A DNA stretch of 64,000 bases, taken from the NCBI RefSeq assembly GCF_024347075.1, contig NZ_AP024900.1:682001-746000 (forward strand), written 5' to 3'. The notes beneath the pieces are model-generated. The model worked only from the letters and a program-made list of their open reading frames with translations. It searched no databases and had not been told where the DNA came from. Of the stretch, positions 19,801 to 28,347 are shown piece after piece. Source of the DNA: Vibrio rarus (GTDB lineage: Bacteria; Pseudomonadota; Gammaproteobacteria; Enterobacterales; Vibrionaceae). Every line of letters starts with the position of its first letter. Positions within the stretch are counted from its first letter, which is position 1. The translations under genes were made by a program, and so were the position numbers.

Positions 19801-19837
19801 ACGCGGTCTCGGAAGGGAATAACCTTCTTAGAGATTT

Positions 19838-19914
<77 letters not shown>

Positions 19915-19920
19915 CCTTTA

Positions 19921-19947
19921 GAAGCCTCGCACTTGTTGCGAGGCTTC
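19921..19947 (+). terminator. Hairpin after tRNA-Pro
   Basis: GAAGCCTCGC-ACTTGTT-GCGAGGCTTC, a 10-base stem followed by CGTCGTTTCT. The T-tract is weak, but the position fits a terminator. Confidence 0.7.
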
Positions 19948-20105
19948 GTCGTTTCTGCCCATTAAAAATCCCCTTTTCCTCTATTAACTCTTCTGCAAGT
20001 TCATACCAGTCACAATAAACCAAGTATCCGCCAAGTGAGTTATCAAGTGTTTTTGGTGCACAATTTATGACCATTGACAGCGGTGTCTGACATGGTGATT
20101 TATTT

Positions 20106-20267
20106 ATACTAACCGTACTAAATAACGGGTCATTCTAGTTGGTTAAAATACTCGATAATTGCGTTAGAACTTTTGATTGTAGAATAACGACTTATCTAAA
20201 AATTCAGCCTTGTTTTCGAGCATTTTTCCTGCGCTATTTCTGAACACTTACTTAGTGTGATTAGTAT
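20106..20267 (+). repeat. Dispersed MITE-like repeat, copy B
   Basis: The best-preserved copy. The left end ATACTAACCGTACTAAATAA and the reverse complement of the right end (ATACTAATCACACTAAGTAA) form terminal inverted repeats. The inner stem is AAAATACTCGA paired with TCGAGCATTTT; compared with copy A both arms have changed together. It lies upstream of the beta-barrel gene at 20344. Confidence 0.85.
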
Positions 20268-20343
20268 TATTTTTGACCAGATAGTTGCCTTTAAGCAAAA
20301 ACTTGTCTAAAAATTAAGCACTGCGAGTAACGGAGAGCTTGTG

Positions 20344-21327
20344 ATGTTAGGTAAATTGAGCACCTGGTGTGGCACGGCTTTGTTGTGTGTAGGTCAACAT
20401 GCGTTTGCAGAGGAGATCAGCGATGTCACTCTTACTGTCAGTGATGTTATAGACAAGCCTGGTGTACTCTCTCCTAAAGGAACATGGTCATTAGAAGGAT
20501 CTCTTAGCTTTACTCAAAATTCATCTAACCGGGTATCTGTTGTCGGTTACACGGTTTTACCCACCTTAATCATTGGACGAATCGAAGTCAGCGATGCCGA
20601 TTATGTCACTACAACTCTCGGGCTTACTGCGCGACTTGGTTTAACCAATGCAACTGAATTTGAATTACGTCTACCTTATGTGTATCGAAATGACCAAGTG
20701 GTCGTCAGACCGATACAAGACGGCTCTCCAGACGTGATTAATCGTTCAACCAGTGGAGGCGCTATAGGGGATCTTGAAGTTGGCTTACGTCATCAATTTA
20801 ACTTTGATAGCACACCCTATTGGATTGGGGGATTGAGAGTTAAAACTCGAACCGGACGCTCTCCTTATGATATCGAAATAGATGAAACAACGAATACCTT
20901 AAAAGAAGTGTCCACAGGTTCTGGATTTTGGAGTGTCGAACCCAGCTTAACCATGTTGTACCCTTCAGATCCTGCTGTGCTCTATGCTAACTTTGGTTAT
21001 ATTTTTAATATTCAAGACACGGTTGAAGTGGCTGGTGATAAACAAAAAATTGAGTTAGGAGACACTATCTCAATTGGTGGAGGAATGGGATTTGCGGTGA
21101 ATCCTGATCTATCGTTTTCACTAGGGGTCACTCATAGAACGATATTAAAAAGTAAAGTAAATGGTCAAGAATCCGATGATGCCAAATTATTGCATTTAGA
21201 TTCTTTGACTATGGGGGTGAACTTTAGAATGAACCCGCGTTCATCTTTGAACATCAGTGCTCAGGCCGGTTTAACCGAAGACACACCTGATTTTCAGCTC
21301 TCCTTACGAGTGCCTTACTATTTTTAA
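20344..21327 (+). CDS. Secreted outer-membrane beta-barrel protein, candidate amyloid exporter
   Basis: About 327 residues. The start is ATG 20344 (GTG three bases earlier is possible) after the site GGAGAG. It has a signal peptide ending GQHAFA, alternating polar/hydrophobic strands throughout and a C-terminal aromatic YYF ending typical of outer-membrane barrels. Motifs such as LTARLGLTNATEFELRLPY and FWSVEPSLTMLYPSDPAVLY resemble the phenol-degradation/transporter-type barrels. Fap amyloid systems use such a barrel (FapF) as exporter; this one lacks an obvious N-terminal coiled coil. Without the insertion sequences it would be the nearest neighbour of the amyloid-like operon, but it is convergent to it. 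Function is inferred, not shown. Confidence 0.7.
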   Translation: MLGKLSTWCGTALLCVGQHAFAEEISDVTLTVSDVIDKPGVLSPKGTWSLEGSLSFTQNSSNRVSVVGYTVLPTLIIGRIEVSDADYVTTTLGLTARLGLTNATEFELRLPYVYRNDQVVVRPIQDGSPDVINRSTSGGAIGDLEVGLRHQFNFDSTPYWIGGLRVKTRTGRSPYDIEIDETTNTLKEVSTGSGFWSVEPSLTMLYPSDPAVLYANFGYIFNIQDTVEVAGDKQKIELGDTISIGGGMGFAVNPDLSFSLGVTHRTILKSKVNGQESDDAKLLHLDSLTMGVNFRMNPRSSLNISAQAGLTEDTPDFQLSLRVPYYF

Positions 21328-21591
21328 CCGTTGGTAGTGTTATACCATATATGGACCCTCTCTTATTGCAAGAGACAACTATGATAATTTCTGATACTCA
21401 ATTGCTCCCATATATTCGGCTTTGGGTATCAGGTTCACCCGCCATGATGGATATCCGAACCTAGTTATCATATCAATCGGTACGGCTTCAAAGAGCCTTT
21501 GGTATAAACTGATTTGAACTAGGTGGTTATGAGCCTTCAATCATCATATTGTTTCTTTAGCAATTTGCTGAAAAGGTTCCTCTGTTTTTTG
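21328..21591. other. Intergenic segment before the IS cluster
   Basis: No gene seen. It holds an inverted repeat (ACCTAGTT at 21459-21466 and AACTAGGT at 21517-21524) and several small dyads that could be remnants of a mobile element or a terminator for the barrel gene. Confidence 0.4.
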
Positions 21592-21653
21592 TGATCTGCT
21601 CCAGAAGTTTTGGACACTGAGTTAAGTGAGTATAATCACTAACGAGGTGAACA

Positions 21654-21938
21654 ATGACAACTAAAAAAACACGAATCAAACATGCTCCTGAATTCAAAGC
21701 CGAAGCGCTTAAATTAGCAGATAAAGTCGGTGTCGCTGCTGCCGCACGACAACTATCGTTACATGAATCTCAAATCTATGGATGGCGTAAAGCCGTCAAA
21801 AAAGACGCGAAAATCAGCGATAGAGAAAGAGAACTCGCCACTGAAAATGCCAAACTCAAACGATTACTGGCTGAGCAAGCTGAAGAGCTAGATATTGTAA
21901 AAAAGGCCGCCACCTACTTCGCGAAAAATCTAAAGTAG
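21654..21938 (+). CDS. IS3-family transposase OrfA
   Basis: A 94-residue OrfA with helix-turn-helix (FKAEALKLADKVGVAAAARQ, LHESQIYGWRKA) and a C-terminal leucine-zipper-like helix. A classic -1 slippery site A-AAA-AAG occurs at 21899-21905 in the right register, so in an intact element OrfA would be fused to OrfB by programmed frameshifting. Confidence 0.9.
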   Translation: MTTKKTRIKHAPEFKAEALKLADKVGVAAAARQLSLHESQIYGWRKAVKKDAKISDRERELATENAKLKRLLAEQAEELDIVKKAATYFAKNLK

Positions 21939-21952
21939 ATTGTTATGAGTTT

Positions 21953-22590
21953 ATGCTCGAACACCTTATGCAGTATAGAGTTGTCCGTATGGCTAAGGTG
22001 TTTGGGGTTTCTCGAAGTGGGTTTTATTATTGGATTGATAATCGCCATAAAGTCACTCAACGCAACGAGCACCGAAAGCAGCTTGATAGCAAAGTTAGAG
22101 AAGTCTTTGATGATAAAAAAGAACGCGATGGTGCAAGGCGTATTCAAAAAGAACTTGAGGCAAATGGTAATAAGCACGATGTAAAAACCATTGCCGCGAG
22201 CATGAAACGTCAGAGCTTAATCGCGAAGGCCGCCCGTAAGTTCAAATGTACAACAGACAGTAAGCATAGGCTTCCTATTGCCTCGAACTTGCTTGAGCAA
22301 GACTTTAATGCGACAGCACCAAACCAAAAATGGGCTGGAGATATTACCTATCTAGCGACAAGCGAAGGTTGGATGTATTTAGCGGTTGTTATCGACTTGT
22401 ACTCACGGCAAGTAGTTGGTTGGTCAATGGGCACCAGAATGACCGCGAATCTGGTCTGTGATGCGCTATCAATGGCATTGTTCCGTAGAGGCATGCCCGA
22501 AGGGGTGATTATCCATAGTGATAGAGGTAGTCAATATTATTCAAAAGACTACAGAGACTTAATCTCAGCCCATAATTTAAAACAAAGTAT
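21953..22590 (+). pseudogene. IS3-family transposase OrfB, truncated
   Basis: The N-terminal HTH region and the first part of the integrase core (WAGDITYLATSEGWMYLAVV and the second-aspartate motif IIHSDRGSQY) are present. The reading breaks after HNLKQSM, where another IS begins; the last part of the catalytic DDE domain, including Glu, is missing. A remnant of its C-terminus lies at about 23793-23830. Not functional. Confidence 0.85.
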
Positions 22591-22632
22591 GAGGGTAATC
22601 CTCCCATTAATAATTGCATTCAATCGTAGAAT

Positions 22633-23457
22633 CTATGCTGCAACTTGTAGTGGTGGGTACCCTCCATTAGCTAAATGTGGACGCTGGTGATTGTAGAACC
22701 ATAGCCACTGAGTTGCTTGATCTTGAACCTCTTCTAAGCTGTCGAACAGGTACTTACTCACCAAGCTGAACCTTACGGTTCGATTAAATCTTTCGATATA
22801 CGCATTTTGTTGTGGGTTCCCTGGCTGAATATAGTCTATTCGGATGCCATGCTTGTCTGCCCACTTTGTAAATAAGTGGCTAATAAATTCGGGACCATTA
22901 TCACAACGTATCGCTATCGGTTTCTGACGTTGTTCAATTAGGTTATCTAAGATCCTTGTGACGCGCTCTGCTGGCATCGAAAAATCAGGCTCTGCGGCTA
23001 AACCCTCACGTTTGTAGTCATCTATCACATTGAATAAGCGATATTTCCGCCCATCCGATAGTTGGTCATGCATAAAATCGACCGACCACACTTGGTTCGC
23101 TTTGATGGGTTCCTTGAGTGGCTCAGGTGCATGACGATTTAGGCGACGCTTAGGCTTGATACGTAAATTCAATGACAACTCACAGTAGATCCGATAAACC
23201 CGCTTGTGGTTCCATTTATACCCTTCCAAATGGCGAAGATGATGGAAGCACATGCCAAATCCCCAGTCGGATCTTTCCTCGCTGTTGCACAGCTCTAGGA
23301 GCAAGTTAGCAATGTGCTCATTCTCTGATTGCAACTTAGGCTCATAGCGATAGCACGTCTCACTAATTTTAAACCAGCGACAGGCATTTCTAATACTGAC
23401 ATGTTGATTCGCCACTGAATTCTGAGCCATCAAACGACGCTCACAGGGCTTCACCAC
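22633..23457 (-). CDS. IS3-family transposase OrfB (IS407-like)
   Basis: A 274-residue integrase-core protein with the DDE residues visible in VWSVDFMHDQLSDGRKYRLF, IAIRCDNGPEFISHLF and QNAYIERFNRTVR. It overlaps orfA by 7 bases with the slippery A-AAA-AAG (23463-23457), so the active product is an OrfAB fusion. The C-terminal end (RPHLANGGYPP) is intact, so this element may still be active. Confidence 0.9.
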   Translation of the reverse strand: MVKPCERRLMAQNSVANQHVSIRNACRWFKISETCYRYEPKLQSENEHIANLLLELCNSEERSDWGFGMCFHHLRHLEGYKWNHKRVYRIYCELSLNLRIKPKRRLNRHAPEPLKEPIKANQVWSVDFMHDQLSDGRKYRLFNVIDDYKREGLAAEPDFSMPAERVTRILDNLIEQRQKPIAIRCDNGPEFISHLFTKWADKHGIRIDYIQPGNPQQNAYIERFNRTVRFSLVSKYLFDSLEEVQDQATQWLWFYNHQRPHLANGGYPPLQVAA

Positions 23458-23717
23458 TTTTTTGCCATAGCTTCTGAGATAACTTCAGCTTTGAGGCGTT
23501 CCTCTGCATACATTTTTTTGAGCCGTCGATTCTCTTCTTCAAGCTCTTTCATTCGAGTCATAAGAGATGCATCCATACCACCGTATTTAGATCGCCACTT
23601 GTAGAATGTGGCGGTGCTCATGCCATGTTCTCGACAAAGCTCTTGAATAGGGGCTCCAGCCTCTGCTTGCTTTAAGATCGCTAAGATCTGACTGTCCGTG
23701 TAACGTGATTTTTTCAT
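23451..23717 (-). CDS. IS3-family transposase OrfA (IS407-like)
   Basis: An 88-residue HTH protein (RYTDSQILAILKQAEAGAPI, HGMSTATFYKWRSKYGGMD) ending in a leucine-rich helix and MAKKW. A good ribosome-binding site (GGAGATTCACT) precedes the ATG. Confidence 0.9.
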   Translation of the reverse strand: MKKSRYTDSQILAILKQAEAGAPIQELCREHGMSTATFYKWRSKYGGMDASLMTRMKELEEENRRLKKMYAEERLKAEVISEAMAKKW

Positions 23718-23871
23718 AGTGAATCTCCTGTATAAATCATACGAGAAAATTCTACTTTTTCATGCTGTTATTTTTCGGGGGGATTACCGGTATGTAAGCC
23801 CAGTTAACTTTGAAAAACAATATGTCGCTTAATGCGGTGTCCAGTCTGACTGGAGCAGATCATTCATTGTG

Positions 23872-23940
23872 CCTCCTTAGAAAAAGACACTATCGCAAAG
23901 CTTGGGGGCTATTGGTATGTGTGGTTCGTTAAGCGTTTAC
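23872..23940 (-). mobile_element. IS66-family end fragment, copy 1
   Basis: 69 bases nearly identical to 28054-28122. On the minus strand it reads GTAAACGCTTAACGAACC, runs to AAGGAGG and stops at the first bases of the tnpA start (ATGAA), where the IS3 element abuts. It is the terminal piece of an IS66-type element truncated by the IS3 insertion. Confidence 0.7.
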
Positions 23941-24539
23941 AGAAAAAAAAGGTAGCGTTCAAAGTTCTGTGTCATTTCAGTAGAATATCCAAAACAGGAG
24001 TGACACATGACCCAACCATTTGATTTTGACCAAGCGCTTAAAGCACTTCAAGCAGGAAAAAGCCTTACGGGTAAAGACAGTGTACTTGGCCCACTTATCA
24101 AGCAACTTACTGAAGCTGCTCTGACTGCTGAGTTAGAGCTGCATCTTGAGAACGATCCCATCTCTAACCGCAAGAATGGTAAAACATCAAAAACAATCAA
24201 ACATCCTTCAGGTAGCTTTGAACTCGATGCTCCAAGAGATAGAAACGGCACTTTTGAACCACAGCTCATTAAAAAGGGGCAAACAACATTAACTGATGAG
24301 ATAGACCGTAAAATTCTCTCCATGTTTAGCATGGGCATGAGCTACCGAGATATCAATAAACACGTTGAGGATATGTACGGCATTAACGTCTCAAGTGGCA
24401 CAATAAATAGTGTTACAGATAAGCTTATTCCTGAGCTTAAAGCTTGGCAGCAACGCCCCTTAGACAGCCATTATCCAATAGTTTGGCTTGATGCTATTCA
24501 CTATAAAGTCAAAGAGGATGGCCGTTATATCAGCAAGGC

Positions 24540-25628
24540 CCCGATTTCAGATAATAACTGCGACATTCATGGAAAGGCATAGAAGAGGAAGCCAACTGCC
24601 GAAAGTGGTACGCTCTTCTCGCCAAAGAAACAAGCAGAACTACTATGAATTATCAGCAGTTGACCGAGGGAAGAAGATATCAAATTTCTGCCCTTTTGGA
24701 ACGGGGAATTTCAATATCTGAAATTGCTAAGACAGTTAAATGCCATCGCTCAACCGTTTATCGAGAGCTGAAGCGATGTAGCAAGAAAGAACAATATCGG
24801 CCAGACAAAGCACATCATCAATCAATAGAAAAACGACGGCAAGCCCGTAAGTATCAAGTACCTCAATCGCGTATAGATTTTATAGAGGTTCTGTTGTCTA
24901 TCGATTGGAGTCCAGAGCAAATATCTAATGTCTTAACCCGCGCAGGGGCTAAAGTGAGCCATGAGTGGATTTACCGATTCGTCGCTCGTAATAAGCGACA
25001 AGGTGGAAAGCTATTTAAGCACTTGCGCCAAGGCCATAAGCGGTATCGACGGGGCAAGACAGAGAAAGCACCTGCAATCAAAAACGCAGTTTCAATAGAT
25101 GAAAGGCCTGACATTGTTGATAGTCGTGAACGCTTTGGTGACTGGGAAATTGATACGGTCTTAGGCAAGCATGGAACGGGGGCAATTGTCACTCTCTTAG
25201 AGCGTCAAACGCGTTTTTATCTGACACAGAAAGTGCCCTCTAAGTCAGCAAAAGACGTGACTAACGCAACCATAGCAATGCTGAAGCCTTATAAAGAGTT
25301 CGTTCATACTATTACCGCAGATAATGGTCGTGAGTTTGCAGGTCATGAAGAAATAGCACGGGCATTAGAAACCGACGTGTACTTCGCACACCCTTACAGC
25401 TCTTGTGAACGAGGAGCGAATGAAAATGCTAACGGCCTGTTGAGACAGTACGTAAAGAAAGGAACAGATCTAAGAACGGTTAGTGATGATGATATTGAAA
25501 GGGCGCAACAACGAATTAATTATCGTCCAAAAAAGTGTTTAGGGTTCAAGCAACCTGCTGTCATTTTTAGAGAAATGATGGAGGCTACTTGAATATTAAG
25601 AATGTCGCACTTCGGAGTTGAATTCGGG
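24540..25628 (+). mobile_element. IS30-family element inserted in the IS256 transposase
   Basis: 1089 bases with inverted repeats (left CCCGATTTCAG...TGCGACATTC, right reverse complement CCCGAATTCAA...TGCGACATTC) and a 2-base GC duplication at 24538-24539 and 25629-25630. The boundaries are fixed exactly by the restored IS256 reading frame. Confidence 0.9.
24645..25592 (+). CDS. IS30-family transposase
   Basis: A 315-residue protein. The N-terminal HTH (RRYQISALLERGISISEIAK, CHRSTVYRELKR) is followed by the integrase core with DDE residues in FGDWEIDTVLGKHG, ITADNGREFAGHEEI and CERGANENANGLLRQYVKKG. It is complete, with flanking inverted repeats intact, so this element looks mobile. Confidence 0.93.
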   Translation: MNYQQLTEGRRYQISALLERGISISEIAKTVKCHRSTVYRELKRCSKKEQYRPDKAHHQSIEKRRQARKYQVPQSRIDFIEVLLSIDWSPEQISNVLTRAGAKVSHEWIYRFVARNKRQGGKLFKHLRQGHKRYRRGKTEKAPAIKNAVSIDERPDIVDSRERFGDWEIDTVLGKHGTGAIVTLLERQTRFYLTQKVPSKSAKDVTNATIAMLKPYKEFVHTITADNGREFAGHEEIARALETDVYFAHPYSSCERGANENANGLLRQYVKKGTDLRTVSDDDIERAQQRINYRPKKCLGFKQPAVIFREMMEAT

Positions 25629-26381
25629 GCTGTTTACACGATTTTAGCGTTGAACATGCAAGGTAAGAAAGAAATATTAGGGCTTCATTTATCAGAAAAT
25701 GAAGGGGCTAACTATTGGTTATCTGTGCTGACCGACCTGCATAATCGTGGTGTTAAGGATATCTTAATTGCTTGTGTCGATGGGTTAACAGGTTTCCCTG
25801 AGGCGATAGCGACTATCTTCCCAGAAACAGAAACCCAGCTGTGCGTAATCCACCAAATCCGTAATTCCATGAAGTATGTCGCCTCAAAAAAATCAGAAAG
25901 CCTTTATGGCGGATTTGAAGCCTGTTTATCGAGCGGTAAGTAAAGAAGCAGCTGAGCTTGCACTTGATGAACTAGAAGCCAAGTGGGGGGACATATACCC
26001 ACTGGTCATCAACTCATGGCGCAGAAAGTGGAATAATCTCTCGCATTACTTTAAATATCCAGAGCATATACGCAAGGTGATTTACACGACTAATGCGGTT
26101 GAGGCCGTCCACCGTCAATTTAGAAAGCTGACTAAAACAAAGGGCGCGTTCCCTAACGAAAATAGCTTGTTGAAGCTACTTTATGCTGGCATATTGAATG
26201 CGTCTGAGAAATGGACAATGCCAATCCATAATTGGAGCCTTTGTTTATCCCAGTTAGCCATTTATTTTGAAGGGCGTTTAGACAGCGTGCTAGAAATTTA
26301 AAAATTAGCCTGACACAGAATATTGAACGCCCTCATAAAAAACGCTTACCATTTCCCGCCTAGTGAATTATTCACCATTAG

Positions 26382-26564
26382 TTAAAACCAATCAGTTTTT
26401 AGTGATTCTTCGTACTTGTGAACAACCTGTTTACCTTCTTCTTCAGTAACTACTAGTTCTTTACGTAGAATCTTCACGTTAGAGTTAATAGATGACAATT
26501 TAATGCAAATATAGATAGCGCTGATAATTATAAATAAATTAAAGATAAATCCGAATATAAACAT
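26382..26564 (-). CDS. Small single-helix membrane protein, unknown
   Basis: 60 residues with a hydrophobic N-terminal helix (FGFIFNLFIIISAIYICI) followed by a charged helix with coiled-coil character (KILRKELVVTEEEGKQVVHK). A good ribosome-binding site (AGAGGAAA) precedes the ATG. It lies between IS elements, just downstream of the C-terminal remnant of another gene in the same direction. It looks like original cargo of the region or part of a two-gene unit cut by IS630. Function unknown. Confidence 0.6.
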   Translation of the reverse strand: MFIFGFIFNLFIIISAIYICIKLSSINSNVKILRKELVVTEEEGKQVVHKYEESLKTDWF

Positions 26565-26606
26565 AATATTTTTCCTCTCTATAAATGGGGCATATGCCCC
26601 GTTAAA

Positions 26607-26680
26607 TTAACCGTTTAGTTTAGCTAGAATCTTTGCTTTCAAATCGCTCAAGCTCTTAGCGTCTTTTTCACGTTGTGCTC
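26607..26680 (-). pseudogene. C-terminal remnant of an unknown gene
   Basis: An open frame without a start ends ...AQREKDAKSLSDLKAKILAKLNG then stop at 26607. It is cut by the IS630 left end at about 26681. The lysine/leucine pattern suggests a helical tail, and the ribosome-binding site of the small membrane protein follows 30 bases later, so the two may have been one operon. I cannot identify the family. Confidence 0.4.
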
Positions 26681-27405
26681 TATACCCAATTAACTTGAAG
26701 ATGCAGGTTTAAGAACTTGGAAGTTATCATTTATCCTAGACGTCAAAGAGCCTGTGATCTCTGGAAGAGTCACCATAAATCTTGCCCTTTCCGTATCCAA
26801 CCATACGATATTTTGGTCGCTTGAGTAGGATGAACCGCATCGATAAATAAAATCGACTCGTCCTTGCTATAGCTTGCTTTGAGCACTTCATAAACCTCAA
26901 GAAACGCTTCCTGTTTTGCTTCATCAAACTTATGTGGAACGCCTTTCGGTTGCTTGTAGCTGAAACCATTGTGATGAAGCCACGTGTTCATACCCGAAAC
27001 TGTGTAATCAAGACCAAACGCCTCTTTAACGTAGGCGATAATTTGATGAGTGTGAGAATAGGTTTTCTCAGTTAAATGCTCGATAAGGTGTTTCGTCTGG
27101 GTAGCAGAAAGTTTGCTTTGGCTGCCCCCATTTTCAGGCTTTAGCTTTTCTGAAATCACATAATCGCTGAGATGGCAATCTACAGTGGATTCATGGATAC
27201 GAAGAGCTTGAGAAATCATAGTTTTACTCCAACCTTCAGAAGTAAATAATACCGCTTTTATACGGTCACGCACTCGACCATTACGAGTAGAATCGTGCAT
27301 TTATTCGAGTTGTATTTTCTGTTGAGGAGTCAGCGTAATTTTCATAGTACGTAGTGTTATCCTGATTCTAATGAAAATCAAGCATTTTCAATGATCACGG
27401 GTATA
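26681..27405 (-). mobile_element. IS630-family element, internally shortened
   Basis: The ends TATACCCAATTAACTTGAAGATGC and the reverse complement of the right end (TATACCC...TTGAAAATGC) are inverted repeats flanked by TA, the standard IS630 target. The length of about 725 bases is well below the usual 1.1 kb. Confidence 0.8.
26770..27300 (-). pseudogene. IS630-family transposase, C-terminal half lost
   Basis: The 176 residues cover the paired HTH domains (RDRIKAVLFTSEGWSKTMIS, LSATQTKHLIEHLTEKTYSH) and the first catalytic Asp region (ESILFIDAVHPTQATKISYG). After SYGWIRKGQDLW the frame stops; the remaining DDE region is deleted. It cannot be an active transposase but the ends could be moved in trans. 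Confidence 0.82.
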
Positions 27406-27830
27406 GCTCGAATATTAAGATCCAGTCTCCAATCAAGAAGAGATTTGAAATGGCGAAATGACGTACAAATAAAGAATGGCAAGTACTTAACGACTAATCT
27501 GAATCAAGTTCATTGTGGAGATTAGCATTATGTAAACTTAATGACGTCAACCTCTCTACTTTTCAGTCTAAGCGCCAGAAACTTGACAGAACTGGCGTGT
27601 CTCAAGGCTTTGTAGGGCAATCTTATAAAACCGTAGCTTGTTTTACTTGACCACTACAATCAATGCAAGAAGGGTTGTCCACCGATTGAATGCGTATGTA
27701 GTGCTTGGAATAGTTTTTGTGAAGATAAACGTAGAGTCAAATCTCTCTGTTTTAGAGATTGGACTCAACTGATAAATTACTTAATGGAGTTGATATTAAA
27801 TAATAATTCTATCTTTCGAGACTGTAACAG
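27406..27830. other. Non-coding stretch between IS630 and IS66 remnants
   Basis: About 420 bases without a credible gene. It contains a dyad (CAAATCTCT...AGAGATTGG near 27740-27765). It may be decayed mobile-element DNA. Confidence 0.4.
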
Positions 27831-27831
27831 A

Positions 27832-28049
27832 TTCTGTGTCAATGACATTTCTTGTCAGAGCATGTATCGGCAATCAGGATAGGCTGAACTTGGGTTTGAA
27901 CTTCTGGCTCATTGAGTTTCTTAGACCAGTAATAAAAGGTTTGATAGTTAATATTGTTGTCAAAACAAAACTGTTTGACGCTCACGCCTCTATATTTTCT
28001 GTTGCTCTAAAACATTGGTCCAGTGTTCACGCTTAACTTGCGGTTTCAT
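27832..28049 (-). pseudogene. IS66-family accessory protein TnpA, decayed
   Basis: From the ATG at 28049: MKPQVKREHWTNVLEQQK, then a frameshift and GVSVKQFCFDNNINYQTFYY continuing to EPEVQTQVQPILIADT. This is the IS66 OrfA HTH pattern. A one-base slip near 28000 breaks the frame and the rest of the element is missing. Confidence 0.75.
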
Positions 28050-28053
28050 AGTA

Positions 28054-28122
28054 CCTCCTTAGAAAAAGACACTATCACAAAGCTAAGGGGTTATTGGTAT
28101 GTGTGGTTCGTTAAGCGTTTAC
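28054..28122 (-). mobile_element. IS66-family end fragment, copy 2
   Basis: 69 bases matching 23872-23940 with a few changes. It carries the terminal repeat GTAAACGCTTAACGAACC and the tnpA ribosome-binding site AAGGAGG. The accessory region of mobile elements ends here. Confidence 0.75.
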
Positions 28123-28154
28123 GGTATTCTAGCCCATGGCCTGAGTCATTTATG

Positions 28155-28300
28155 TTTATACCATTAATCGTAGTAAACCTCTGATCAGCCTATCAGATTA
28201 AAACACTTGATAACCGCGTTGAAATTTTTGATTGTATAATGGCTATTTATTAAAAATACTCGCCTTGTTATCAAGTGCTTTACCTGTGTTACTTCTGACA
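28155..28300 (+). repeat. Dispersed MITE-like repeat, copy C
   Basis: The most diverged copy. The stem AAAACACTTGATAA pairs with TTATCAAGTGCTTT. The right end is lost (CTGACAATGATC instead of the terminal repeat). It lies between the IS66 end and the amyloid-like operon. Confidence 0.72.
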
Positions 28301-28347
28301 ATGATCTTGCGGTGATGGGGATGTTCACTACGACTCACAGATTGACA

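Larger units (their letters stand above)
22591..23792 (-). mobile_element. IS3-family element, IS407-like group
   Basis: About 1.2 kb inserted into another IS. The ends share GGTAATCC(T/C)CCC (22594 on the left; reverse complement at about 23788 on the right) and further matches such as AGTAGAAT. It carries overlapping orfA and orfB on the minus strand. Exact end bases are uncertain by a few positions. Confidence 0.8.
21592..23862 (+). mobile_element. IS3-family element, interrupted and internally deleted
   Basis: The left end TGATCTGCTCCAG...TTGGACAC and the reverse complement of the right end at 23862 (TGATCTGCTCCAGTCAGACT) are matching terminal repeats starting TG. The orfA and part of orfB are on the left of a second IS3-family element (22591-23792). 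Only about 70 bases remain on the right, encoding the orfB end YVSPVNFEKQYVA. Roughly 70 codons of orfB are missing between, so the insertion was accompanied by a deletion. Confidence 0.85.
24007..26301 (+). pseudogene. IS256-family (mutator) transposase, interrupted
   Basis: The first part (MTQPFDFDQALKALQAGKSL to DGRYISKA) and the later parts (VYTILALNMQGKKEILGLHL onward) join in frame if the IS30 and one 2-base duplication are removed, giving SKAVY. A second lesion is an A7 run at 25886-25892 where 6 A would keep the frame (VASKNQKAFMADLKPVYRAV). DDE residues are visible in VWLDAIHYKVKEDG and ACVDGLTGFPEAI. Not functional. Confidence 0.88.
23951..26334 (+). mobile_element. IS256-family element, split by IS30
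   Basis: The left end GGTAGCGTTCAAAGTTCTGTGTCA and the reverse complement of the right end (GAGGGCGTTCAATATTCTGTGTCA) are inverted repeats. It carries one mutator-type transposase gene, interrupted by IS30 at 24540-25628 and frameshifted at 25886-25892. Flanks on both sides are A-rich, so the target duplication cannot be read with certainty. Confidence 0.85.

Noticed and set aside
21459..21524. Inverted repeat that might be an integron attC site
   Set aside because: The arms do not show the RYYYAAC/GTTRRRY core sites and no integrase or cassette array is nearby.
27817..27842. ATTCTGTGTCA resembling an IS256 end near the IS66 remnant
   Set aside because: Only about 11 bases match the IS256 terminal repeat and no partner end or transposase fragment is attached.
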